From: Clostridiales bacterium
GTDB lineage: Bacteria; Bacillota; Clostridia; Lachnospirales; WQUN01
Reading direction: 5' to 3'
Length of the DNA stretch: 6,024 nucleotides
Assembly (NCBI GenBank): GCA_031254075.1
Contig: JAIRVD010000365.1
Location: 1-6,024, forward strand
How positions within the stretch are numbered: position 1 is the first letter of the stretch; each line of letters begins with the position of its first letter. A model generated the notes under the pieces. The model ran no database searches and was not told the DNA's origin. It worked only from the letters and a program-made list of their open reading frames with translations. Below are positions 1 through 5,424 of this stretch, piece by piece. The translations under genes and the position numbers were made by a program.

Positions 1-1
1 A

Positions 2-295
2 ATTGCGGGGGAATTTTCCGACGGGCGTACCTTAAACGTCAGCGATGTTCATTCCGCCGAAGCTTTGGAAAATTTCATCGAAAACGGCGGAACGCCTCAC
101 CTTGACTGGCAATGGCATAACGGCGGATACGGGCACACGGTCTTCGGGCATGTGGTGAGCGGTATGAACGTGGTTGATTCAATAGCGAATACGCCCGCCA
201 CGTCTGCCGATTTCGAAGACCCTGCGCGCAGACATCGTCCGCTTGAGGATGTTATTATTCAAAACATTTCATTTATTATCTATGAGGAAAATTAA
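2..295 (+). CDS. Peptidyl-prolyl cis-trans isomerase, cyclophilin type (5' truncated by window edge)
   Basis: This is the C-terminal 97 residues of a cyclophilin-family isomerase, which catalyses cis-trans isomerisation of X-Pro bonds. The frame is open from base 2 to the TAA at 293-295, so the true start lies left of the window. Visible family signatures are an AGEF segment (residues 2-5), GGTPHLD (29-35), HTVFGHVVSGMNVVDSIAN (45-63), which matches the cyclophilin 'TVFGxVxxGMxVVDxI' core, and the closing strand RPLEDVIIQNISF (79-91). No signal peptide or location can be judged because the N-terminus is missing. An insertion of aromatic and Gly residues (WQWHNGGYG, 36-44) before HTVFG is longer than in minimal cyclophilins. 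The gene ends 2 nt before nifS and is probably co-transcribed with it. A functional link with Fe-S assembly is not evident. Confidence 0.88.
   Translation: MAGEFSDGRTLNVSDVHSAEALENFIENGGTPHLDWQWHNGGYGHTVFGHVVSGMNVVDSIANTPATSADFEDPARRHRPLEDVIIQNISFIIYEEN
284..288 (+). promoter_or_regulatory. Shine-Dalgarno site of nifS/iscS
   Basis: GAGGA lies inside the last codons of the cyclophilin gene, 9 nt before the ATG at 298. It supports that ATG as the nifS start and implies translation coupled to the upstream gene. Confidence 0.7.
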
Positions 296-297
296 CC

Positions 298-1464
298 ATG
301 TTGTATTTTGATAGCGCGGCGACTACGCCGATGCGTCCGCAGGTGCTTGACGCGATGCTCCCATATCTGCGAGAAAATTTTTATAATCCGTCGGCGGTTT
401 ACACGCCTTCGCGAAAAATTCGTGCGGCGATTGATGATTCTCGTTTGGTGATTGCAAACGCATTGAACGCGAAAACAGAGGAAATTTTTTTTACTTCCGG
501 CGGAACGGAATCGGATAATTGGGCGATTAAGGGGATGCTTGAACGCGGACGGCATGTAATTACAACACAAACGGAGCATCACGGAATTCTGTACGTATGC
601 AAGAATTTAGAAAAAAAAGGTTTTGACATAACATATCTTCCCGTTGACGGGGAGGGTTTTGTGCGAACGGAAGATTTGGAAGCGGCGGTTCGCGAAGACA
701 CCGCGCTTGTCACGATAATGTTTGCGAATAACGAAGTGGGAACCATTCAGCCGATTAAAAAATTTACAGAGATAACAGCGCGAAAAAAAATCCCGTTTCA
801 TACCGATGCCGTTCAGGCTGTCGGGCATGTGCCGATTGATGTTGAAGAACTCGGCGTTCAAATGCTTTCGCTTTCGGCGCATAAATTCGGCGGACCAAAG
901 GGTGTCGGCGCGTTGTATGTAAAAAAAGGAACGCCGCTGTTTTCGATTTTTCAGGGCGGCGCACAGGAACGAAACCGACGCGCGGGAACCGAAAATGTTG
1001 CGGGCATCGTGGGAATAGCAACCGCATTGCAGCTTGCAACCGACGAACTGCCAATGCAATTTGCGCGAGTAACCGCCATGCGCGATAAGCTGATTCACGA
1101 AATAATTTCAACAATTCCGCATACGGTTCTTAACGGCGCGAAGGGCGGCAATCGTTTGCCGGGTAATGTAAATATTTCGTTCCGATTTATTGAGGGCGAG
1201 TCGTTGCTTCTTCATCTCGATATGCAGGGTTGTTGTGCTTCGACCGGTTCGGCTTGTTCTTCCGGCGCGCTCGAACCTTCACATGTTCTTATGGCAATGG
1301 GCGTCGGGCACGAACTCGCAAACGGCGCGATTCGCTTTTCGCTCGGACCGGAAAATTCCGACGACGACATCGCCGACCTTATGAAAATTCTAAAACCTGC
1401 GGTAGAACAATTAAGGGCGCTTTCTCCGCTTTACGATGATTTTCTGAAAAAGGAGATTTCTTAA
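298..1464 (+). CDS. nifS: Cysteine desulfurase, NifS/IscS type
   Basis: This PLP enzyme converts L-cysteine to alanine and holds the released sulfur as a persulfide for Fe-S cluster (and possibly tRNA thiolation) pathways in the cytoplasm. The 388-residue length is normal for group I enzymes. The N-terminus MLYFDSAATTP is the usual opening strand. Visible active-site residues are His94 (TEHHGIL, stacks on PLP), Asp170 and Gln173 (FHTDAVQ), the PLP Schiff-base Lys196 (SAHKFGGPKG), the catalytic Cys320 on the long mobile loop (STGSACSSG), and Arg346 (IRFSLG, likely substrate carboxylate). Roles are assigned by family analogy. Cys312 and Cys313 just before the loop are additional cysteines. The ATG at 298 follows GAGGA at 9 nt. 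The gene overlaps the scaffold gene by one base (TAATG), so this is the desulfurase partner for that scaffold. Whether the symbol should be nifS or iscS cannot be settled: no nitrogenase or other isc genes are in view. Confidence 0.96.
   Translation: MLYFDSAATTPMRPQVLDAMLPYLRENFYNPSAVYTPSRKIRAAIDDSRLVIANALNAKTEEIFFTSGGTESDNWAIKGMLERGRHVITTQTEHHGILYVCKNLEKKGFDITYLPVDGEGFVRTEDLEAAVREDTALVTIMFANNEVGTIQPIKKFTEITARKKIPFHTDAVQAVGHVPIDVEELGVQMLSLSAHKFGGPKGVGALYVKKGTPLFSIFQGGAQERNRRAGTENVAGIVGIATALQLATDELPMQFARVTAMRDKLIHEIISTIPHTVLNGAKGGNRLPGNVNISFRFIEGESLLLHLDMQGCCASTGSACSSGALEPSHVLMAMGVGHELANGAIRFSLGPENSDDDIADLMKILKPAVEQLRALSPLYDDFLKKEIS
1451..1455 (+). promoter_or_regulatory. Shine-Dalgarno site of nifU/iscU
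   Basis: AGGAG lies within an A-rich context in the last codons of nifS, 8 nt before the ATG at 1464. It fixes the scaffold start and the one-base TAATG overlap. Confidence 0.8.
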
Positions 1465-1880
1465 TGGAATACAGCGAACAAGTTATGGACCATTTCATGA
1501 ACCCGCGTAATGTACGCGAAATGGAAGACGCAAGCGGAGTTGGCACCGTTGGTAATGTTAAATGCGGCGACATCATGCGCGTTTATCTCAAAATCCAAAA
1601 CGATGTCGTCACCGACGCAAGCTTCAAGACATTCGGCTGCGGCGCCGCCGTTGCAACCTCGTCGATGGCAACCGAAATGGTTAAAGGAAAAACCATCGCC
1701 GAAGTCGTGAAAATCACAAACGCCGCCGTAATGGACGCACTCGACGGCTTGCCTAAGGTCAAGGCGCACTGCTCTGTTCTCGCAGAAGAAGCCGTTCATG
1801 CCGCTCTTTGGGATTACGCACAAAAAAACGGCTTAACCATTGAGGGGTTAAAGCCGCCTAAAGAAGGGGATGAGCATTAA
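1464..1880 (+). CDS. nifU: Fe-S cluster assembly scaffold, NifU N-terminal/IscU type
   Basis: This 138-residue scaffold assembles Fe-S clusters from NifS-derived sulfur and hands them to target proteins. The three ligand cysteines are all present: Cys34 in GNVKCGD with Asp36, Cys59 in FKTFGCGAAVATSS, and Cys103 preceded by His102 in VKAHCSVLAEEAV. The chaperone-recognition stretch that reads LPPVK in E. coli IscU is LPKVK here (96-100). Only the U-type domain is present: there is no NifU central [2Fe-2S] domain and no C-terminal Nfu domain, so 'iscU-like' is equally apt. Residues about 120-138 form a hydrophilic tail beyond the conserved core. The DNA of that tail also encodes the terminator of the opposite-strand operon, and its last 23 bases overlap the convergent gene. 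No plus-strand terminator is seen downstream. Confidence 0.95.
   Translation: MEYSEQVMDHFMNPRNVREMEDASGVGTVGNVKCGDIMRVYLKIQNDVVTDASFKTFGCGAAVATSSMATEMVKGKTIAEVVKITNAAVMDALDGLPKVKAHCSVLAEEAVHAALWDYAQKNGLTIEGLKPPKEGDEH
1822..1856 (-). terminator. Rho-independent terminator of the minus-strand operon, embedded in nifU
   Basis: Read on the minus strand, CGGCTTTAACC (1856-1846), a 7-nt loop and GGTTAAGCCG (1838-1829) form a 10-bp stem with a single bulged T, followed directly by seven T (1828-1822). It begins one base after the TAG stop (1860-1858) of the small membrane protein gene. On the plus strand the hairpin is followed by CCTAAAG, not a T tract, so it should act in one direction only. It lies wholly inside the coding sequence for nifU residues 120-131. 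Confidence 0.85.
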
Positions 1881-2268
1881 GAAAATATTTCCACATATCA
1901 GCTTGAACCGCGAGCGACGCGATGATTACCATTGTAATGCTCAATACAAGCGCGACAATGTTCAAAGTCGTTCCCAATTTTGATAGCTTGAAAGACTTGC
2001 TTCCTTTTTCGGATTCTATCATGCCGTAAATTCCAAACGCTATTCCCGCAAAAAGTAAAAATAGCATCAATAACCCGAGCGGAAATGCCCATATAATCGA
2101 AAACATCGACATTGATACTTCATCAGCAAGTTCCTCGTTAAATAGGATTTCCGGGACAAACAATCCATCCAATTTTGTGTAAAAGAAAATCGTGTATGCA
2201 ATCGAACCGATAAAACCGATTGCAACGCATACCAAGGATATTATTGCCGGTTTTCCGGGTTTTTCCAT
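1858..2268 (-). CDS. Small three-helix membrane protein, function unknown
   Basis: I do not recognise this 136-residue protein. It has three clear hydrophobic segments: residues about 8-29 (IISLVCVAIGFIGSIAYTIF), 57-82 (rich in Leu, Phe and Gly) and 103-122 (NIVALVLSITMVIIASLAV). An acidic loop follows the first (EILFNEELADE) and a basic Ser/Lys loop follows the second (ESEKGSKSFKLSK). The general look resembles small DUF4190-like membrane proteins, but this is only a resemblance. I chose the ATG at 2268 because GGGAGG (2281-2276) lies 7 nt before it; the in-frame ATG at 2283 overlaps that ribosome site and has none of its own. The start overlaps the end of the preceding surface-protein gene by 28 nt, suggesting translational coupling and a shared role. 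It is the last gene before the terminator and overlaps nifU tail to tail. Confidence 0.8.
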   Translation of the reverse strand: MEKPGKPAIISLVCVAIGFIGSIAYTIFFYTKLDGLFVPEILFNEELADEVSMSMFSIIWAFPLGLLMLFLLFAGIAFGIYGMIESEKGSKSFKLSKLGTTLNIVALVLSITMVIIASLAVQADMWKYFLNAHPLL

Positions 2269-3614
2269 CGCTCTTCCTCCCATTGCTTTTTACTTTCTTT
2301 AACGTTCTTTCTTTTTAGAAAATAAAATGCAAAAACAATTATAATCACAAGTACCATTCCTGCGGCAACCAAAATGCCGTAGGATTTTTTTGATTCGGAT
2401 AATTCTTCGACGTATTGCTCTTCATATGGCAATTCTACATATATCAACTCTTCAAAGGGTGGCTCTTCAACGGGAAGTTCTTCCGACATGGCAGGCGGTT
2501 GCGCTGTTAGCTCGGTTTCATATTCTTCTGCGGGTAACACGAACATTATCCAGTCTTCTTCATCGCTTCCCATAATATTGTGGATTGTTTGTGATTGCCG
2601 CGAGTACAGCGTAATGTCAGATGTTATCGGTGTGTTAAAGTCGAAGGGTATTGTAAATTCCGGGTCTAAACACCATTCATCAAATACGACAAGGTCTTGT
2701 GTGAAAATTCCGTTTTCGATTTCATGGTTGAGAACGCGTGTTTCCGGCGGATGTACTATTACGGCACCGACGGTTACGGCTTCCTCATATGACCCGCTTA
2801 TCAGTTCGTCGTTCATGTCAAATATAATCGTGTGAACCGTGGTGGACGCGCCGAAATATCTGCCTTCAACTTGAACGGTTATCGGATTTCCGTTTAACAT
2901 GGTGTTGAGTATCGGCTGCCCGGTGTAGATTTCGTGAATTTCGTCAGCGTGGACTCTTAAATTATTGGCGCGTATTCCATTTTGCACTGTGTCTGCAAAT
3001 ATTTCTCCGCCGGATATCGATATATTATTGGTTGCGCGTATTCCGTCGATTGCGTATGTAAAAATTATTTTGCCTCCGCCGATTGATATATTATCCGCGC
3101 GGATTCCGGTATAGGCATCGAATTCAATTTCGCCGCCGTTGATTGTTGCGTCATTGATTGCGGATATACCCGTACCCGATTCAAGTATTAAGCTTCCGCC
3201 ATTGATTGTTACATCGTGCGCATAAATTGCATTTCCGATAATTGAGCTTATCACAATTTCCAGAGTGCCGTTGCCGACAATGGTTATCCCGCCGGTCCAA
3301 CAGGCAATGCCACTCACAAATTCGTCGGCATCATCGTTTACAATTTTGTTTTGTCCCGCAAGCATTATCGTTGAACCCGGGGGCAGATTTATTCCGTTTC
3401 CTTCGCCGCTGAAATTCATATTAAGTCCGTGCAGCATAAGCGTTTGTGTTTCTGCGTTCCACGCCCAACCTTCGGTCGCGAGGCTGTCGATGCTTTCTCT
3501 GATATCGTTAATGAAAAAATTCAGCGGTTCGGTTCGTTGCGTTGCTGCGTTTGTCGTAATGGGAATGAAAAAAATAACTGCAAACAAAAATAATAATGCT
3601 ATTAACCTATTCAA
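2241..3614 (-). CDS. Secreted beta-solenoid repeat surface protein with C-terminal membrane anchor
   Basis: No specific function is recognised. With the preferred TTG start (3614; GAGGT 7 nt upstream) it has 457 residues: a signal peptide with hydrophobic core at about 4-19 and probable cleavage near 23-24 (TTNAA), a conserved EGWAWNAETQTL module (48-59), and about five repeats of 20-22 residues with the pattern 'N-[DN]-x-[TS]-I-x-G-G-x-[IL]-x-x ... GI[RS]A' (109-232). Next come an InlB/Listeria-Bacteroides-like region ending in FDFNTPITSDITLY (261-340), a Glu/Pro-rich linker (350-409), a transmembrane helix (412-433) and a basic KRK-led tail. The repeats resemble the right-handed beta-helix of Cthe_2159-type carbohydrate-binding proteins, so polysaccharide or surface binding is plausible but inferred. 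It is a paralogue of the lipoprotein encoded immediately upstream. An ATG at 3647, one base after that gene's TGA, would add 11 residues but has a poor ribosome site; ATGs at 3638 and 3632 are also possible. Confidence 0.85.
   Translation of the reverse strand: MNRLIALLFLFAVIFFIPITTNAATQRTEPLNFFINDIRESIDSLATEGWAWNAETQTLMLHGLNMNFSGEGNGINLPPGSTIMLAGQNKIVNDDADEFVSGIACWTGGITIVGNGTLEIVISSIIGNAIYAHDVTINGGSLILESGTGISAINDATINGGEIEFDAYTGIRADNISIGGGKIIFTYAIDGIRATNNISISGGEIFADTVQNGIRANNLRVHADEIHEIYTGQPILNTMLNGNPITVQVEGRYFGASTTVHTIIFDMNDELISGSYEEAVTVGAVIVHPPETRVLNHEIENGIFTQDLVVFDEWCLDPEFTIPFDFNTPITSDITLYSRQSQTIHNIMGSDEEDWIMFVLPAEEYETELTAQPPAMSEELPVEEPPFEELIYVELPYEEQYVEELSESKKSYGILVAAGMVLVIIIVFAFYFLKRKNVKESKKQWEEERWKNPENRQ
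2276..2281 (-). promoter_or_regulatory. Shine-Dalgarno site deciding the start of the small membrane protein
   Basis: GGGAGG on the minus strand lies 7 nt upstream of the ATG at 2268. The upstream in-frame ATG (2283-2281) shares its G with this site, so it is unlikely to be the initiator. Confidence 0.8.
2919..3290 (-). repeat. Beta-solenoid repeat region of the membrane-anchored paralogue
   Basis: This encodes about five to six degenerate repeats of 20-22 residues. Examples are HDVTINGGSLILESGTGIS, NDATINGGEIEFDAYTGIRA and NNISISGGEIFADTVQNGIR. The recurring DNA theme on the plus strand is CCGCC(A/G)TTGATTGTT. The units are diverged at DNA level, so slippage is not expected. The regular TI-GG-EI / GI-A spacing is typical of parallel beta-helix coils. 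Confidence 0.8.
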
Positions 3615-3621
3615 CGTTTTT

Positions 3622-3627
3622 ACCTCT
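3622..3627 (-). promoter_or_regulatory. Shine-Dalgarno site favouring a TTG start at 3614
   Basis: AGAGGT on the minus strand lies 7 nt upstream of a TTG (3614-3612). The same 7-nt spacing is seen for the two neighbouring genes. The in-frame ATGs at 3647, 3638 and 3632 have no comparable site, so this decides the start of the membrane-anchored paralogue. Confidence 0.6.
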
Positions 3628-3648
3628 TTCATTTTCATTCGATTCATC

Positions 3649-4668
3649 TCATTGTTCTGATTGCCAGTACTCGTATAATGTAATGTCGGTTGTTATCGGG
3701 GTATTTAAGTTGAAGGGAGTTGTCAGCTCTGCGTCTGAAAACCAACCTTGAAATTCGTATCCACTTTTTATTACAGTAGGTGGATTTAAAATTCGGACTC
3801 CTTCCTCAACCATTTGTTCGGATTCTGTGCTATGTCCATTTATTATTGTTCCATCGTTTAAGTCAAACGTAACTGTATAAAAAATTATTCCCGGAGTGCT
3901 GAAAAGAGTTCCGCCTACTAAAATTGATACAGGGTTGTCGTTTATAATGAGACTAATTTTCAGCTCTCCGCTATAGATTTCTTCGATTTCTCCCGAGTTG
4001 TTGTCAATTATCATGTCATTTAATACATTAATCCCGTTTTTTGTCGCGCGAATGTTTATTGCGCCGTCGTTTATATTTAAGTCGTTGACAGCGAGTATGC
4101 CTCTTTCGACTGAATTCATTTCTATGTAACCACCATTTATAATTACATTATTAATTGCACATATTCCTAATCTGGAATCATTTATTTCAATGACACCATT
4201 GTTTAATATAAAATCATTTCCGGCATAAATCCCATGGATGGCATTAATTATTACAGTTCCACCGTTTATTGTTATGTCATCGACCGAAAATCCATCGCCG
4301 GCGGATTCAATTTCAAGTATGCCCTGTCCTTGTATGGTCAAATTATTTGTTAAAATTCCGACGCACAATTGTTCGCTGTCATCAGCCACGATGCTATTAC
4401 GACCTGAAATTTCAACGGTTGATGCATCCGGCAACAAAATTGCTGCTCCGTTATTGATGCCATCATCGACGTAACTCAAATGGAGTCCGTTTATAGTAAG
4501 CGTCAGTGTTTCTGCGTCCCATGCCCATCCCTCTGAATCGAGGTTGTCGGTAGTTTCGGTGATTTCGTCAATAAAATTTAGCGGCTCAACTCTTTTAGTT
4601 GTTTGACAACCGGCAAGCGGAAAAGATAAAAAGACAAACATAATCGCAATCAAAATTTTATTCATCAT
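3649..4668 (-). CDS. Beta-solenoid repeat lipoprotein, function unknown
   Basis: This is a 339-residue predicted lipoprotein. The signal peptide ends in the lipobox LAGC, with Cys21 as the lipidated residue; Gln22 at +2 would favour the outer membrane if the cell is Gram-negative. The mature protein starts with a short TTKRVEPLNF segment, then the EGWAWDAETLTLTINGL module (47-63), a segment ILLPDASTVEISGRNSIVAD (77-96), and about five 21-22-residue repeats such as DDITINGGTVIINAIHGIYA and NNVIINGGYIEMNSVERGI (109-234). The C-terminus is a canonical Listeria-Bacteroides/InlB-B-like repeat (264-335: YTVTFDLNDGT, SGYEFQGWFSDAELTTPF, TPITTDITLYEYW). The repeats suggest a parallel beta-helix; binding to carbohydrate or surface ligands is inference. 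The ATG at 4668 follows AAGGAG at 7 nt; a second ATG directly follows. It sits 30 nt after scpA and one base before the first possible ATG of its paralogue. Its repeat region is clearly AT-richer than that of the paralogue. Confidence 0.88.
   Translation of the reverse strand: MMNKILIAIMFVFLSFPLAGCQTTKRVEPLNFIDEITETTDNLDSEGWAWDAETLTLTINGLHLSYVDDGINNGAAILLPDASTVEISGRNSIVADDSEQLCVGILTNNLTIQGQGILEIESAGDGFSVDDITINGGTVIINAIHGIYAGNDFILNNGVIEINDSRLGICAINNVIINGGYIEMNSVERGILAVNDLNINDGAINIRATKNGINVLNDMIIDNNSGEIEEIYSGELKISLIINDNPVSILVGGTLFSTPGIIFYTVTFDLNDGTIINGHSTESEQMVEEGVRILNPPTVIKSGYEFQGWFSDAELTTPFNLNTPITTDITLYEYWQSEQ
3967..4344 (-). repeat. Beta-solenoid repeat region of the lipoprotein paralogue
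   Basis: This encodes residues 109-234 as coils of 21-22 residues, each starting with N/D-N/D-x-x-I-N-G/N/D-G and ending with a GI-A turn. The coils align one for one with those of the membrane-anchored paralogue. DNA identity between units is low, so this is an old protein repeat rather than a recent tandem duplication. Confidence 0.8.
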
Positions 4669-4675
4669 TTTTTTT

Positions 4676-4681
4676 CTCCTT
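4676..4681 (-). promoter_or_regulatory. Shine-Dalgarno site of the lipoprotein gene
   Basis: AAGGAG on the minus strand lies 7 nt before the ATG at 4668. The spacer is pure A and runs into the start codon as A8. The site gives the gene its own ribosome entry although it is probably co-transcribed with scpA. Confidence 0.8.
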
Positions 4682-4686
4682 ATAAT

Positions 4687-4705
4687 GGTGCAAAAAACTT
4701 ACACC
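4687..4705 (-). other. Short hairpin across the scpA stop codon
   Basis: On the minus strand, GGTGTAA, a 5-nt loop (GTTTT) and TTGCACC form a 7-bp stem with one G-U pair. The stem contains the scpA TAA (4701-4699). No T tract follows (ATTATAAGG does), so it is not a standard intrinsic terminator. It could be a processing or stability element between scpA and the surface genes, or chance. Confidence 0.3.
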
Positions 4706-5424
4706 GCAACCAAATCCACATCATCGAAGGATTTTTTTTGATAAATGAGAACCATGCCGCGGCGAACCATTTCCAGCAGTGCGAGAAAAGTAACAATCAT
4801 TTCATGTCGTGTGGCGCAGCGGAAGAAAAGTTCGTGTAGGCTCAGGCTTTTTCTATTTAAAAGGAAATTTTTTATCAGGGAAATTTTTTCGGTGACGGAG
4901 AAGCGTTCTTTTGGCATTTCGCCGTAGCCTGAACGGACGGTGTCGATTTTGCTTGTGCGCAGTTGCATTACTTGTGCGAAGATTTTTTCGAGTTCGGGGA
5001 TAGAGATTAAGTCCATTACGGGTGCGGAGTGGGTTTTATCGGAAAGTAAAAGCAGCGTGTCTTTGTCGCCTGCGCCCAGGATTGGCTGAGTTGGGGTTAT
5101 GGAATCGAGAAGCGCGGCGAGTTCTTGTGCCTGTTGGTGTGCGAGCAGTTGGCGCGTAAGGGCTTCGCGCGGGTCTTCTTCGGGTTCGTCGTCGTCGGTT
5201 TTCGGGCATGGCAGAAGCATTTTAGACTTTATTTCCAAAAGGGTTGCCGCCATTACGAGAAATTCGCTCATTTGCTCCATGTCGGGCGGAAGGGTTGCGA
5301 CGACTTCGAGATATTCTGCCGTAATTTGTGAAATCGGGATGTCGTAGATGTCGATTTCCGAGCGTTGAATCAGACGCAAAAGAAGGTCAAGCGGACCCTC
5401 GTATTTTTCCAGTTTTACATCCAT
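4699..5424 (-). CDS. scpA: Segregation and condensation protein A (ScpA, kleisin)
   Basis: ScpA is the kleisin subunit that bridges the SMC heads and, with ScpB, forms the bacterial condensin needed for chromosome compaction and segregation. The 241-residue length is usual. The N-terminal signature YEGPLDLLLRLIQRSEIDIY (8-27) and SEFLVMAATLLEIKSKMLLP (53-72) are typical of the family's SMC-neck-binding helices. An acidic Asp/Glu linker follows (77-86), and the C-terminal winged-helix part contains LSLHELF (194-200) and IVTFLALLEMVRRG (210-223), then SFDDVDLV. The start codon overlaps the stop of the upstream M50 gene (TAATG). There is no strong ribosome site, so translation is probably coupled. 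scpB, which often follows scpA, is not downstream here; instead two surface-protein genes follow. Confidence 0.95.
   Translation of the reverse strand: MDVKLEKYEGPLDLLLRLIQRSEIDIYDIPISQITAEYLEVVATLPPDMEQMSEFLVMAATLLEIKSKMLLPCPKTDDDEPEEDPREALTRQLLAHQQAQELAALLDSITPTQPILGAGDKDTLLLLSDKTHSAPVMDLISIPELEKIFAQVMQLRTSKIDTVRSGYGEMPKERFSVTEKISLIKNFLLNRKSLSLHELFFRCATRHEMIVTFLALLEMVRRGMVLIYQKKSFDDVDLVAV

Noticed and set aside
607..1098. Long minus-strand open frame (163 codons) opposite nifS
   Set aside because: It lies wholly antisense to a certain cysteine desulfurase gene, has no recognisable motif or ribosome site, and its composition is Arg/Phe/Cys-rich as expected for a shadow frame.
3265..3660. 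Plus-strand open frame (131 codons) opposite the TM-anchored surface gene
   Set aside because: Its hydrophobic look comes from the antisense of the signal peptide and repeat region. It has no domain signature, and the minus-strand gene has clear signal, repeat and anchor features.
2919..4344. CRISPR-like or recent tandem DNA repeats in the surface genes
   Set aside because: The periodicity is at protein level (beta-solenoid coils). DNA units are diverged and lie in coding frames without spacers.
4668..4675. A8 tract between ribosome site and ATG of the lipoprotein, as a phase-variation switch
   Set aside because: Tracts of eight A or T are common in this window (485-492 and 611-618 in nifS, 4732-4739 in scpA, 5992-5999 in the M50 gene), so this one is not special.
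4682..4712. Possible promoter (TATAAG-like -10, TTGCGG-like -35) before the lipoprotein gene
   Set aside because: The -10-like box abuts and shares bases with the Shine-Dalgarno site, leaving almost no leader, and the -35 match is poor at either spacing.
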